Of a stretch of 64,000 nt of DNA, positions 34,515 to 45,499 are shown one piece after another. The notes beneath the pieces are model-generated. The model was not told the DNA's origin. It did no database searches and was given only the letters and a program-made list of their open reading frames with translations. Each line of letters begins with the position of its first letter. Position 1 is the stretch's first letter. The DNA is from Dugong dugon (Eukaryota > Chordata > Mammalia > Sirenia > Dugongidae), in assembly GCA_030035585.1 (NCBI GenBank), contig CM057469.1, forward strand, positions 18,532,501 through 18,596,500. The letters run 5' to 3'. The position numbers and the translations under genes were made by a program.

Positions 34515-34889
34515 GTGCCCTGGGTGACAGGTATACCAGATGCAGGAGTCTGGGAGGTCGCGGCAAAGCCATAAAGGGAAAGTGGTGATCGGGACTGAGA
34601 TTGGATTGAGAGAAATACCGGGGAGACAAACCAAACCTTGCCCTGGGTAGTAAGGCCAATCTGGGGGCTGGGAAACCTCAATTATGCCATGACATTTAGC
34701 CTAGAAGAGCCAGAAGGCAGACGTCGGGTGGACAGTCAGAAGTCACCATAAGCAAGCAGGGCAAAAGCAGGGTACAGATACTCCTTGACACCTAGGTCTA
34801 TTTGCTTTTATCTGTGCCCTATTCTGTAAGGATAACTGAAACAATAGGTGCTGAGTGACTCCAGATTAGATCCAGCTCTCACCCTGTTG

Positions 34890-35118
34890 AAGGGCATGAG
34901 CCTTGGAATCAAACAGACCTGAGTTCAAACCCAGCTCTGACACCTAATACATGTGCAGCATTGGCTCAGTTACTTACCCTCTTTGCACTTCGGTTTCCTC
35001 ATCTATAAAAATGGAATGAAAGTGATATCTACCTCACAGGCTTAGTGAGAGACTGACATAAGAGTAATTATGGAAAGTGGCTGGCAGAGGTAGACACATA
35101 GTGAATGCTCAGACTGTT
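34890..35118 (+). repeat. MIR
   Basis: Well preserved: CCTTGGAATCAAACAGACCTG, GTTCAAACCCAGCTCTGACAC, TCAGTTACTTACCCTCTTTGC, TCGGTTTCCTCATCTATAAAA and TAGTGAATGCTCAG. Confidence 0.9.
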
Positions 35119-35129
35119 AGTAGAAACAG

Positions 35130-35181
35130 ACTAGTTCATAATACAGTTTGTTACACACAACAAACTGTATCATAAACTAGT
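35130..35181. repeat. 23-bp inverted repeat, 6-base spacer
   Basis: Left arm 35130-35152 begins ACTAGTTCATAATACAG and ends TTTGTT. Right arm 35159-35181 is its reverse complement with only two mismatches. The spacer is ACACAC. It directly follows a MIR 3' end. No source repeat is recognised. Confidence 0.9.
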
Positions 35182-35789
35182 ACCTCATTCTTAGGCGTTG
35201 TTTCTGCCCCTTCCTCCCACCTAGCATCCACAGTGATCTCTGAAGAGGCCCTTTCTCCTCTACTGACCCTCTCAGGAGCACTAGCCTAACTTTTGTCCAT
35301 GATAATCAATCTGGGAAAGACCTGGGGTGGTTCTTCAGAGGGCTCCTGTAGGGCTGCTTGCTTTGGTGGCCTTCCTGTGCACCCCAGTGGCTTCTCACCT
35401 ACGTGTTGATTGAGGAGGGGCTGAACTATCAGGAATGTCACTCTTTGAAGAAGACATCTGCTTTGAGCACAGTAAAGACCCAAGCGGCACTGTTTTGAAG
35501 GCAAAGAAATGAAAGGCAATTACCCTGCCATTAATCAACCAGGCTACAAGGACCAGGAAAAAACATTTTAATAGCATTCCTGGGTATTAAGAATAAGAAA
35601 CCCACAAATTAAGTTAGTAGGCAGATACCAGATTGCCTGAAGTATGTCAGCATGCCTTGTAGAATGCAAGGTGTATTTAAAGAGAGATACCATCCCTTTC
35701 TCTGCAAAATGAAAACAGACAGAGGCCATCACAGACTCCCACACACGCTGCTTCCTGTACTTATTGTATGGGTTAACAGAAGACCATAA
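35182..35789. other. Unclassified intron
   Basis: No repeat or gene recognised. Confidence 0.5.
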
Positions 35790-35995
35790 AAAACCAGTTG
35801 CCATGGAGTCGATTCAGAGTCATGGCGACCCCATGTGTGTCAGAATAGAACTGTGCTTCATAGGATTTTCAATGGACAATTTTTCAGAAGTAGATCACCA
35901 GGCCTTTCTTCTAAAGTGCCTCTGGGTGGACTTGCCCTGACAACCTTTTGGTTCGTAGTAGAGGGCATTAATCATTTGCACCACCCAGGTATTCC
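35790..35995 (-). repeat. AfroSINE (long form)
   Basis: Reverse copy: AAACCAGTTGCCATGGAGTC, GTGTGTCAGAATAGAACTGTG, TTCTAAAGTGCCTCTGGGTGG, CACCACCCAGGTATTCC. Confidence 0.93.
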
Positions 35996-36057
35996 ATAGA
36001 AGTTTCTTCTCCTGCTTCCTTATAAATCCCAAATAAATTCCCACTATTCCCCTCACA

Positions 36058-36275
36058 TGGTCCCTGGGTGGTACAAATTGTGTGCAACTACTAAGCTAAA
36101 GGTTGGCAATTCGAACATACCCAGTGGTCCACGGAAGAAAGCTTGGCCATCTGCTTCCATAAAGACTAGTCAAGAAGACCCTATGGGGTGCTGTTCTACT
36201 CTGCACACATGGGGTCATCATGAGTTGGAATTGACTCAGCAGCAATGGGTTTGTTTCGGTTTTTGGTTTGGGGGA
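36058..36275 (+). repeat. AfroSINE (long form)
   Basis: TGGTCCCTGGGTGGTACAAATTG head (first bases lost), GAAAGCTTGGCCATCTGC middle, GGGGTCATCATGAGTTGG and a GTTTCGGTTTTTGG tail. It lies about 60 bases right of an inverted copy (35790-35995), making a potential hairpin pair. Confidence 0.93.
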
Positions 36276-37720
36276 TTTTTAATTTTTTGGCAACCCTCTC
36301 ACAGGGGAGATAAATATTTAAGTTAAAAATCTGGAGAGGTTAAAAGTTAAAGGTGTAAGGCTAGTAAGTGGGAGAGTTCCGATCTTAACATTAATTCAGC
36401 CATAGTGTCTCTGTCCTGCTTTTCTCTTGTGTGTTGACACTGTTTCTTATTTCCAACTAGTCCTCTGATTATGGCTGTCCAGTATGCCCTTTCATACCAC
36501 CATGATGGCTTCATGTTGGCACCCCTATCCTTCATGTTGCCCTTCCTCTGCTGAACTTGGTTTGGATTGACCCACATTGAAAATACAATCTCTGTAGGGG
36601 ATGTTCCTGAGGAGCCCACTCCACTTCTGAACTTGCCTTTCACCCCTGCCACCAACCACACAGCTGGCCGCTCCTTCAGGAGAGGCAGTATGATGAAATA
36701 AAAGCCACAGACACCCCTCCCAGGAACAGCAAGACGATGAGCCACAAGCAGACACCAACACACAGTGCTGGAAACGGGCAGACTAGGCAGGACTCCCTGC
36801 GGTCTCGGGCAATACCTAAACACTGGTCTCTGGACACTCATAAAGGACTGGTGGGAGCTCCCCACCACCCTGTGTGAAATCCAGCGGAGTCGTGGCTTCC
36901 AGGAGGGACTAACGCAGCATGTGGGTGGGGGTAGGTGTGCCGGGGGAAAGGCAAGAAGAAAGGTGGAGGGGCTGAAGCAAACCAGACCAAAGCTCCTTCA
37001 GTACAGAACTTGCTCAGGGAAAAGAAAAACAAAAAGGAAGTGCTTACTTCTAACATTCACAGGCTAAGAAAGACCATATTTCACATTGCAAATCCAGATT
37101 TGGGCAGTGAAAATTCATTAGTAGTGAGAACCCCTGTTCCTTCCTGAAATGCTATACTCACCTCTCAGCAGATCCTTGGGAGATTGGTGGGGGTTGTATC
37201 ATTTCTAGTCATCTGCCTGAATGAATTTACAACAGCTCAAAGGTTTATACAGATACTCTTCCAGCCACCAATGCCCAAATATCTTTGGAAAAAGATTCCC
37301 CAGAGGTTTAATGTAGCTCATAATCATATACTTACTGCATTTACTAATGTGAACCTTAGTCAACGACAAAAAACTCATTAAAAAAAACTCTGCATTTCCT
37401 ATATATGTAAAAGTATACAATATCATATTCTATGCATTATCTTATTACTATACATGATATAATGATAATATACAGTGAATATTATACAGTAAATATCCAT
37501 GTATCTATTGTCTACATCCAGTTATCTATCTAAAAACTTCAAAACCAACCAGACTTCCATGGAAATAAGGCCTGCATTTCCCAGTCAAGGGACAGCTCCC
37601 AGGCACAGCCTCAGGCTTAGAGGAAATCCTGTCTCACTTACAGATGAAGTGTAATATAGGTGTCAGCAACTGACAGAATGTTATTTCCAGGTGAATCCAA
37701 TACTTTGGCAAACATAAAAA
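36276..37720. other. Unclassified intron
   Basis: No named repeat in 1.45 kb. Minus strand 36347-36868 is open for 173 codons but without domain, splice or composition support. Another minus frame at about 36690-36790 reads a hydrophobic run (VGVCLWLIVLLFLGGVSVAF) flanked by stops. No function is claimed for either. Confidence 0.45.
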
Positions 37721-37920
37721 TCAGCTGACGTCAAGTCAATACCAACTCCTGGTGACCTCGTGTGTCAGAGTAGAACTGTGCTCCATAGAGTCTTCAATGG
37801 CTGTTTTTTCAGAAGCAGATCACCAGGCCTTTCTTCTGAGGCACCTCTGGGTGAACTCAGACCTCCAGCCTTTTAGTTAGCAGCTGAACACGTTATCTGC
37901 TTGCACCACCCAGGGACCTC
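37721..37920 (-). repeat. AfroSINE (long form)
   Basis: Reverse copy: GCTGACGTCAAGTCAATACC, GTGTCAGAGTAGAACTGTGC, GAGGCACCTCTGGGTGAAC, CACCACCCAGGGACCTC. Confidence 0.93.
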
Positions 37921-38984
37921 AAATTTCAAATACGTATTTTCAGTTAAAGTCTTGGATTAGAGAGCCACTCATAAGAGTGCCTCCAATTGCTTGTTCTTTC
38001 AAACATAAAGAAAAATTGCTAACAGCTATAACTTTTCTCAACTTCTGCCCTGCCACTCCTCAAAGCTGGCTTGTAAGATCCTTATAGAACTCATCTTTGG
38101 ACACCATCAATTTGGCACACTGCTTCTCAGAAGCCTTTTTTTGTTTACTTTTACTCTTCCAGGCTCTGATTTCTCTGGCAAGAGCAGGATCCTAGGCAGT
38201 GTGTCACCTCACAATAAGAAGCTTGCGCTTCCGAGTGGCAAGCTCTGCTTCTGTCATCCCAAATTGCCCAGGCTCTTCCACCTCTATATCAGATGGCAGA
38301 TTTCCACCACCCCTGATTCACTTCTGCAGTCCTGCTCTGAGGCTTCTTCCTCCTGGATATTATAGCGTTTCAGCACACGGTTTCAAGTCACCTCAGTGTA
38401 CATTTTCCCAGCCGGCTTCTCCTGAATCTCTAATCCCTCCTGTCCCTTACACAGGTGTTCTCTGTCTTTGTTAGGGTTCCTCCACCTCATTATGGGCATA
38501 TCTTTTCTTCATTTAATCTGAAATCATCAAGAGAATGAATGAATAAAATCAGACCTCATCTGACACCTTCCCCCTGCCCACCTCCCAGTCTTTCTGCCTT
38601 CTCATCCTCACATGTGCTGGTGAGGCAGCCTGCCGTCTGCAGCGTGCCAGCTTGCCTGTCCAAACCATTCTGCCTGGGATTCTTGGTGGGGAATTTCACA
38701 TGGAGCTAGGCTACTGCCAATCACCCACCCTACCTGAGAGGTCTCAGCCCACATGCCTTGGCAGCTCGTCTCTGCCATGAGAAGACTGCAAACCTCTCTC
38801 CTGACTTTGTTCCTCCGGCCAGCCAGGTGGGGTCTGTGCTCAGAGTAGGGACAGCTGGCCACACACAGAGCCTTAGGACCAGAGAGCGGACTGTGTCCTC
38901 TCAGAAAACTCAGGCTCCTAATATAGAAATCTTCTTTTGGCTTTGCTAGTTTTATACATATCCCTCTACGTTTATTTAACAAAT
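37921..38984. other. Unclassified intron
   Basis: 38140-38480 is pyrimidine-rich and could be much decayed L2, but I cannot support this firmly. No gene found. Confidence 0.4.
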
Positions 38985-39018
38985 ATTTATTTAGTGTCTA
39001 CTACAATAAACTCTTCAC

Positions 39019-39414
39019 TACTCATCTGTCAGTTTGTTGTAGTGTGGTGGCTTGCATGTTGCTGTGATGCTGGAAGCTATGCCACCATATATCAAATATC
39101 AGCAGGATCATTCCAGGTGGACAGGTTTCAGCAGAACTTCCAGACTAAGACAGAGTAGGAAAAAAGGTGTGGCAATCTAGTTCCAAAAATTAGCCAGTGA
39201 AAACCCTATTGATCACAAGAAAATATTGTCCAATACAGAGCTGGAAGATGAGCCCCCCAGGTTGGAAGGCACTCAAAATACACAGTGGCCACAACAATGA
39301 ACTCGAGCGTACCAGTGACGGTGAAAATGGTACAGGACCAGGCAGAGTTTAGTGCGGTTGTGCACGGAGGTGTCATGAGTGGGAGCTGACTTGACAGCAA
39401 CTAACAACAACAAC
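39019..39414 (+). repeat. RTE-related non-autonomous element (headless)
   Basis: Same family as 24797-25182, and longer in the middle: AGAGCTGGAAGATGAGCCCC and GGCACTCAAAATACACAGTGG precede the common 3' part. Ends GCAACTAACAACAACAAC. It sits in a short CAAATATTTATTTAGTGTC host typical of MIR/L2. Confidence 0.87.
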
Positions 39415-40789
39415 ATAGATATCATCTAATGAGCCTTCAAGTCACACATGAGAGAGACAGTGGGGAGGCTGGGGATGGGCAGTGACAGGGTAAGTGAAAT
39501 GAGTGGTGAGTAAGGGAACGTGTGGAAAGACATTGGGAAAGGAAGAGCAGTCCTTGCCCAATCATTCAGCATTGGAAAGACGGAGGGGAGGATGGAGCAA
39601 CGGCATTCCACATATCAGTGGTCTGGCTGGACTTGTAGAGTCTCCCCTGGTGCTCATTTGGGCCCTTCAACTATGTGTGGTTCAAATCCCAAGAGATACA
39701 GTGAATGTGAAGCTTTAAAAACACACTCAGAAAGATTGGGTATTTATGCAAATTGACTCTGCCCTTCTAACTCACAGCACTGACAGTGACTGTCTCCCTC
39801 TCTGACTTGTGTTAGTGACAGGTGGTAGACTGACAGGCCTGAGGACCAGATGCCTGCTGCTTCCCTGAGGCTGGGCAATACTGGAGTCAAAATGAAGCCC
39901 AGCCCAGAGACAAGTCAATGGGGACATTCAGTCTCCACCGATTAACACATCCTTGGAAATATTCTCTAGGAATTAGGGGCCACCTCCTATCCTACCCCCT
40001 TCCCAAAAAAAGGAAAAATTGCAGAAACGGCTCAAGCTTTTCAAACATAGTGCCACTCTGCAAGCCTGTGAATTCAGCTGGTGTTTCCAAGTGATATCCA
40101 GATGCCCTCATTTTAATCTGCATTTTAATGCCTTTTGCACAGAACCACAAAATGACAGAAAATTAGAGAAAATCACCCTCTAATAGATTATAATACATTA
40201 CCAACAACACACAATGCATCACAGAATGTGCATGGCCATAAAGATCTATGTTAGGGACACAACTCTCAGTATGAGGATGAATGAAATATCCTAGTTAATT
40301 CAGTAGTATCAATGCTTTCCTGCCTGTTCCCAAGTTCCCAGCAACAGACAACTAGAGTTGTGTAAAATCCTGGTGTCCAACCCTGAAACAGGAAAGGCCC
40401 TACTATGGGAAGGCTGGGCATTGTGATGGGGAAGACAGTGGTCATCATGCCACAAGGAGTGGCATGTCTTGTCACTGTCATGGATCTACCTTCATAAACC
40501 AACTAAAGGCACTATCATATCCTCAGGTCTTCACTAAGGGAGGGCAGTGTCCCGTGGCAGACCCTGTGCAGCTGGCCACTCTAGGGATTTTATGAACTAC
40601 ACAGCAGACACAACATGAATTAAGGCAGGACACTCACAGCTTATACACAGGCCTTAAATCTACCTACAAACTAACATACCCCAGGTTAGTAACAAACAAA
40701 ATTAACATACTATACCCAAAAGAGAAAGTTTTACAAAATAAAATTGCAACTACTAACTCTTTCTTTGTCTTCGCCTATTTTATTAATTT
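39415..40789. other. Unclassified intron
   Basis: 1.37 kb without a named repeat or gene. Confidence 0.5.
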
Positions 40790-41098
40790 TTTTTTTATTG
40801 TACTTTACATGAAGGTTTACAGAACAAATCGCTTCTCATTAAACAGTTAGTACACATATTGTTTTGTGGCATTGGTTAACAAGCCCACGACATGTCAACA
40901 CTCTCCCTTCTCGACCTTGGGTTCCCTATTTCTAGCTTTCCTGTCCCCTCCTGCCTTCTAGTCCTTGTCCCTGGGCTGTTGTGCCCCATTAGTCTCATTC
41001 TGTTTTATGGGACTGGCTAATCTTTGGCTGAAGGGTGAACCCCGGGAGTGACTTCATTACTGAGCTAAAAGCGTGTCCAGGGGCCATACTTGGCCTAC
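40790..41098 (-). repeat. L1 3' end, afrotherian type
   Basis: Reverse of the 3' end seen at 46340-46610: TTACATGAAGGTTTACAGAAC, CACGACATGTCAACACTCTCC, GTCTCATTCTGTTTTATGGG and CTTTGGCTGAAGGGTGAACC. The poly-T at the left end marks its 3' terminus. Confidence 0.88.
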
Positions 41099-41101
41099 TT
41101 T

Positions 41102-41294
41102 AAACCCATTGCCATCGATTCAATTCTGATCCAAAGTGACCCTAGAGGACAGAGTTGAACTGCCCCACAGGGTTTCCAAGGCTGTAAATCTTTACAGGAG
41201 CAGACTGCCACATCTTTCTCCCGCAGAGTGACTGGTGGGTTTGAACCGCTGACCTTGCGGCCGTGGGCCTAACCACTGCACCACCAGGGCTCCT
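41102..41294 (-). repeat. AfroSINE with divergent anticodon arm
   Basis: Reverse copy of the GAGCCCTGGTGGTGCAGTGG type with AGATGTGGCAGTCTGCTCC middle. Where most copies have GCTGCTAACCAAAAGGTC, this one has GGCCCACGGCCGCAAGGTC. Flanks TTGGCCTACTT / TTGACCTAGTTT are the likely target duplication. Confidence 0.9.
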
Positions 41295-41329
41295 TTGACC
41301 TAGTTTAGAAATACAGATATACGAATCAG

Positions 41330-41366
41330 AATAAAAAGAAAGAAAGAAAGAAAAAAAAAAAACTAG
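41330..41366 (+). repeat. (AAAG)n / A-rich simple repeat
   Basis: AAAAAGAAAGAAAGAAAGAA followed by a run of A. Confidence 0.9.
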
Positions 41367-41397
41367 CAAACAAACTGTGGGCTAGAAGAGACTTTGC

Positions 41398-41876
41398 TAT
41401 TGTTATTCATAGCTGTCACCGAGTTGACTCCAACTCATGGCAACCTTATTCATGGCAACCTTATGTACAATAGAATGAAATGTTGCCCTGTCCTGGGTCA
41501 TCTTCACAACCTCCAGCATGTCCGAGTCCATCATTGCAGCTGTTGGGCCACTCTATCTTGGCCAAGGGTCTCCCTTGCCCTCACTGACCCTCCACTTCAT
41601 CAAACACGATGCCCTTCTCCAGCGATTGATCCCTCCTGATGACATGTCCAAAGCAACCACATCAGACAATATTCTGTTGTGATCCATAAGGTTTTCATTG
41701 GAAAATTTCTGCAACTAGATTGCCAGGCCTTTCTTCCGAGGCTGTCTTAGTCTGGAAGCTTCACTAAAACCTGTCCACCATGGGTGACCCTGCTGATGTT
41801 TGAAATACTGGTGGCATAGCTTCCAGCATCAGAGCAACATACAAGCCACCACAGTATAACAAGCTGACAGACAGAC
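41398..41876 (-). repeat. Mosaic: RTE 3' end joined to RTE-related SINE body
   Basis: Read on the minus strand, the element begins CACCGTCTGTCTGTCAGCTTG and follows the headless family down to CACAACAGAATATTGTCTGATG. It then switches to RTE LINE sequence (TTTGGACATGTCATCAGGAGG, GGAGAAGGGCATCGTG, AAGTGGAGGGTCAGTG) and ends in the common tail. The other family members carry AGATGAGCCCCC...GGAAGGCACTC at that place. A short repeat of CATGAATAAGGTTGC occurs near the tail. Confidence 0.82.
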
Positions 41877-42038
41877 GGTGGAGAGGTGCAGTGGTTAAGT
41901 GTTTGGCTGCTAACCAAAAGGTCGGCAGTTTGAATCTACCAGCGACTCCTTGGAAATCCTATGGGACAGTTCTAGTCTGTCCTACAGGGTCACTATGAGT
42001 TAGAATCGACCCAATGGCAACGGGTTTTTGGTTTTTTA
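41877..42038 (+). repeat. AfroSINE, short (deleted) form
   Basis: GGTGGAGAGGTGCAGTGGTTAAG, ACCAAAAGGTCGGCAGTTTG, CTCCTTGGAAATCCTATGGG and GGGTCACTATGAGTTAGAATCG. The central segment is missing. It abuts the mosaic element at its left. Confidence 0.9.
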
Positions 42039-43004
42039 TAATCCTTTATTTTTGCAAACAATAAGCCTGAGGCCACCCAAAAGGAATAAGCGACTCCCCC
42101 ACTGTGACATGTTCTGAGTGGCACAGGCGTGAGTAAACCCAGGTCTCCTGCCTCCCAGTCTGGGTCCCATCTCTTTGCGCCCTCTCAGCTAAACATAGCC
42201 CTGTCAGCAGAACCACTCCATCACAGACGCCCTGCCCATCCTCACCTGCCACTCTCCTGATGCCTCTGACAGGACCCAGACAGTTCTGCTCACTGCCACT
42301 CTTGTTTTCAACCTACCAGCATACTGAGGACAAAGACATTCCTTCAGCCCTGGGTTAGACCATTATTGTTTTCTGGAACTCACAAATTCTTAGGGTCTGA
42401 TCAACTCCACTTTGCTACTGGAATAATACCTTCATAAAAATATAAATGCTCGTTTTATTTTTTTAATTTGTTTAATATCTTAAGGCAGGTCTTAAGATAT
42501 TGAATAGAAAAAAATATATATAGCTAAAAACATGTGGATGGTTTGAAATCACCATAGAAGAAAGGACGTTGGCGGCTAGAATCATTCACAGTCAATGCTG
42601 TGAGACAGTGGTTCTGGACTCTGGCAGGGGCACAGACCCCTGGGAGCCCCTGAGGGGCAGAATCAGGCAGTGCCTGCTGTAGAGGAAGCATTCCATATGT
42701 GGGAATGGTCATAATTATGAGGACACTGAGGCCTTTTCTCAGCACACACCATCAGGGGACTCATGATTTGTGGACCCTAGGTCAAGAGCCCCCGCTGCTT
42801 CATCTGGCAAATGTTGACTTCAGGAGATATCTCACAGCTAAACGTCAGAGGAAGGACAGAGACCAAAACGCAGGGGAGGAAAACAAATGAGAAAAGAGAA
42901 ACAACTGACGTGATAGACAAATGGAATCATTAAGGCCTGCTTACATCTACTCTGCGCGCTCTGGGATCTAAAATATATCACTATATAAAGGAAGACTTTT
43001 TTTA
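42039..43004. other. Intron with possible hAT fragment
   Basis: 42605-42800 starts CAGTGGTTCTGGACTCTGG and ends AGGTCAAGAGCCCCCGCTG, which would be weak Charlie-type inverted ends. The rest is unclassified. Confidence 0.35.
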
Positions 43005-43105
43005 AATTGTGGTAGAAATACATGTAACAAAATATTTGCCCATTCAACAATTTTTACATGTACGGTTCAGTGGCATTGATTACGTTCATCGTGTGCAAAT
43101 ATTTT
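43005..43105 (-). repeat. L1 3' UTR fragment
   Basis: TTTAAATTGTGGTAGAAATACATGTAAC and GTACGGTTCAGTGGCATTGATTACG correspond to the L1 3' UTR also seen at 17080 and 29070. Confidence 0.8.
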
Positions 43106-43711
43106 GATATGCTTTTTGATGCAAACCTCAAAACTTCTCAATTTGCCAAAAAGCATGAGTTGGGGAAAAAATAAAGGAAGAAATTGTAACAGTCCTAAAT
43201 AGAGACGGATTCAGCATAAAGCTAATGAAGGTTGATCTTCAGGGCCCCTCACTTGCATGAGTCCCTTCCAAAGCCCTAGGCGAGGCCCTAGTAATGAGCA
43301 CACATAGTCATCCACTTTCTTTTTCTTAACAAAGTTCCCCAAATTGTATAATGCTTCAGATTTCACAAAACGTGGATCTGCCCAAGGTCCTAGCATCACT
43401 GTGACCATACAATTTTTTTTTTTTTTGCTTCCTCAGACTGTGTAGAGCAGGAAAAGAAGAGAAAGGAAGGAAAACAGAGAAATAGTTAGATATAAGAAGG
43501 AACAAAGAATGAGAGATGACTGTGAAGTCAAGGATAAAGATTCTCATTTGGCCTCTTAAGGCCTGATCCTTGATCTGCAAAAGGTGAAAGTGGACTGGAA
43601 TCTGGACAAAAGATGATCTCAGAGTCACATTCCAATTTTACGATATTTCCCAATCATTGATAAGTGATTTGAATTTTTCAAATCACAAGAATAATTCTTA
43701 CAGAGTAAAAA
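43106..43711. other. Unclassified intron
   Basis: A 14-T run at 43413-43426 is the only simple feature. Confidence 0.5.
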
Positions 43712-43902
43712 AATTGCTGTTGAGTTGACTTCAGCTCACGGTGATCCCATGTGTGCCAGAGTAGAACTGTGCTCCACAGGGTTTTCCATGGCTGATTTTT
43801 TCAGTATATCACCAGGCCTTTCTTCCAAAGCACCTCTGGAGGACTTGAACTGCCAACCTTTCAATTAGCAGCTGAGAGCATTAACCATTTGCACCACTAA
43901 AT
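43712..43902 (-). repeat. AfroSINE (long form)
   Basis: Reverse copy: GCTGTTGAGTTGACTTCAGC, GTGCCAGAGTAGAACTGTGC, AAAGCACCTCTGGAGGACTTG, TTAACCATTTGCACCAC. The last bases of the head are lost. Confidence 0.92.
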
Positions 43903-44545
43903 CCACGTAAACCAAAGGATCATCCTTCTGAACTAGTTTCTGTGAGAAATGTGTGCCACGAAAGCCCAGGCGGCTTGCCGTCCTCACCAGCTGCCTCTTG
44001 AAGTGCCAAGCCCATAACCAAAATCTTGGCACACACTCAAACTTTTCTTGGCCTCTTCATAAAAGTCAACATTTCTGAGCACTATGAGGCCACAGAAATT
44101 GAAAAAGAAAATGGCCCAGAATTTGTAGTTGGTTTCTCTGGAATAAATCCTAAAGCCACTGGAATTCGAGTCTCTGGGCTGAGGACAGGGTAAATACCTG
44201 GGTGGGAAGAAATAAAGGCCACTTCACTGAATTTGTGAGGAGCTGAACAAATTTCCCACTGTCCAAAAATGCTGTTTCTGTTTCTTTGCTAAGTAACCCC
44301 AAACAACCTAAATCATGGTAACTAAATCATGTTAAATCATTACTAAATCATTTCTGTTGGAATATTCTAACAGCTTGTGTTCTTTCTAAACAGAACACCT
44401 CTGTGACAATAAAATGGAAACAGGAGATAAGCTGCTGCTGCTTAACGATTTTTGTTGTTGTTGCTCACATTTGGAAAAAAAAATCAGATTTACAGCAACT
44501 GCTCTAAATATGCACCTTAAAAAAGAACACACCTTACCTATAAGG
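43903..44545. other. Unclassified intron
   Basis: Local repetition of AAATCATG/AAATCATT at 44310-44352 and a TTGTTGTTGTTG patch at 44453. No gene found. Confidence 0.5.
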
Positions 44546-44744
44546 GGAGTCCCTGGGTGGTGCAAATGGTAACACTCTCGGCTTCTAACTGAAAGGCTGG
44601 AGGTTCAAGTCCACCCAGAGGCACCTCAGGAGAAAGGCCTGGAGATCTATTTCTGAAAACTCAGCCACTGAAAAATCCTATGAAGCACAGTTCTCTGACA
44701 TACATGGAGTGGCCATGAGTTGACTCCACCGTCACTGGTTACTT
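44546..44744 (+). repeat. AfroSINE (long form)
   Basis: GGAGTCCCTGGGTGGTGCAAATGG head, GAGAAAGGCCTGGAGATCTA middle, GAGTGGCCATGAGTTGACTCC end. Confidence 0.93.
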
Positions 44745-45499
44745 CTAGGGAGATCATACTCACTCAAATCTCCTAAGATATTTCTCATGCTCACTGTGAG
44801 ATGACTGCCCTTCTACCTGGGGAAAGAGATGGTCTGTGTTCCTGCCTATCTCTGTACCAAACCAAGTTTACAATGCTCTTTCCTTTCATTTTCACCATCC
44901 TCTTCCTCTTTGACACTAAAAGTCAAGTAAGAAATCAGCATGCTCCATAATCCTCATTTTTCTCCCCATTTAACAATAAAAGAGGGCATGGCAACAGGGA
45001 CACTGGTTTCCAAGCAGCCCTCAGGGTGGGAGGTAATGGTCAAGCCTGTAATAGAAATTCTGGCTGGAAAATTTCCATCAGATCCATATTCAACAGCTGG
45101 CACTGTACCTGACACAAAGGAAGCTATTCTAATATTCCTTGGACTAAACTGAAATTTATCTTCCTGGAATCAGAAGTTTGGATGAAATGGACTGTTAAGC
45201 TTGTCTTTATGAATCCCTGGGCTGAAGGCAAAGGGACATTCAACAGAATAGCTCACATTAAAAAATGAGTCTGCTTGTAGTAAAAACGATATCTTCCACT
45301 GGACTTCACATTCTTTCCCCAAAATTGTAATGACTCCCAGCAAAATTCATGATTTTGTCATAAGGAAGGACCTCTAGCAAGCATTTAAAAATATAATGCC
45401 TCAGAAATCTACACATATCATGGCTGTATCTATAAAGTACAGAGATGTATAAACTGGCAGATGAATATGATTAACACATATAATTCTGATGAAAAAAAC
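44745..45499. other. Unclassified intron
   Basis: No repeat or gene recognised. Confidence 0.5.

Noticed and set aside
36347-36868. 173-codon minus-strand open frame, the second longest open frame in the window
   Set aside because: No domain, no splice context, residue composition of random sequence, and an overlapping frame looks equally plausible.
42605-42800. MER-type hAT element with CAGTGG ends
   Set aside because: The inverted ends match only weakly and the interior is not recognised, so it was kept only as a remark in the interval entry.
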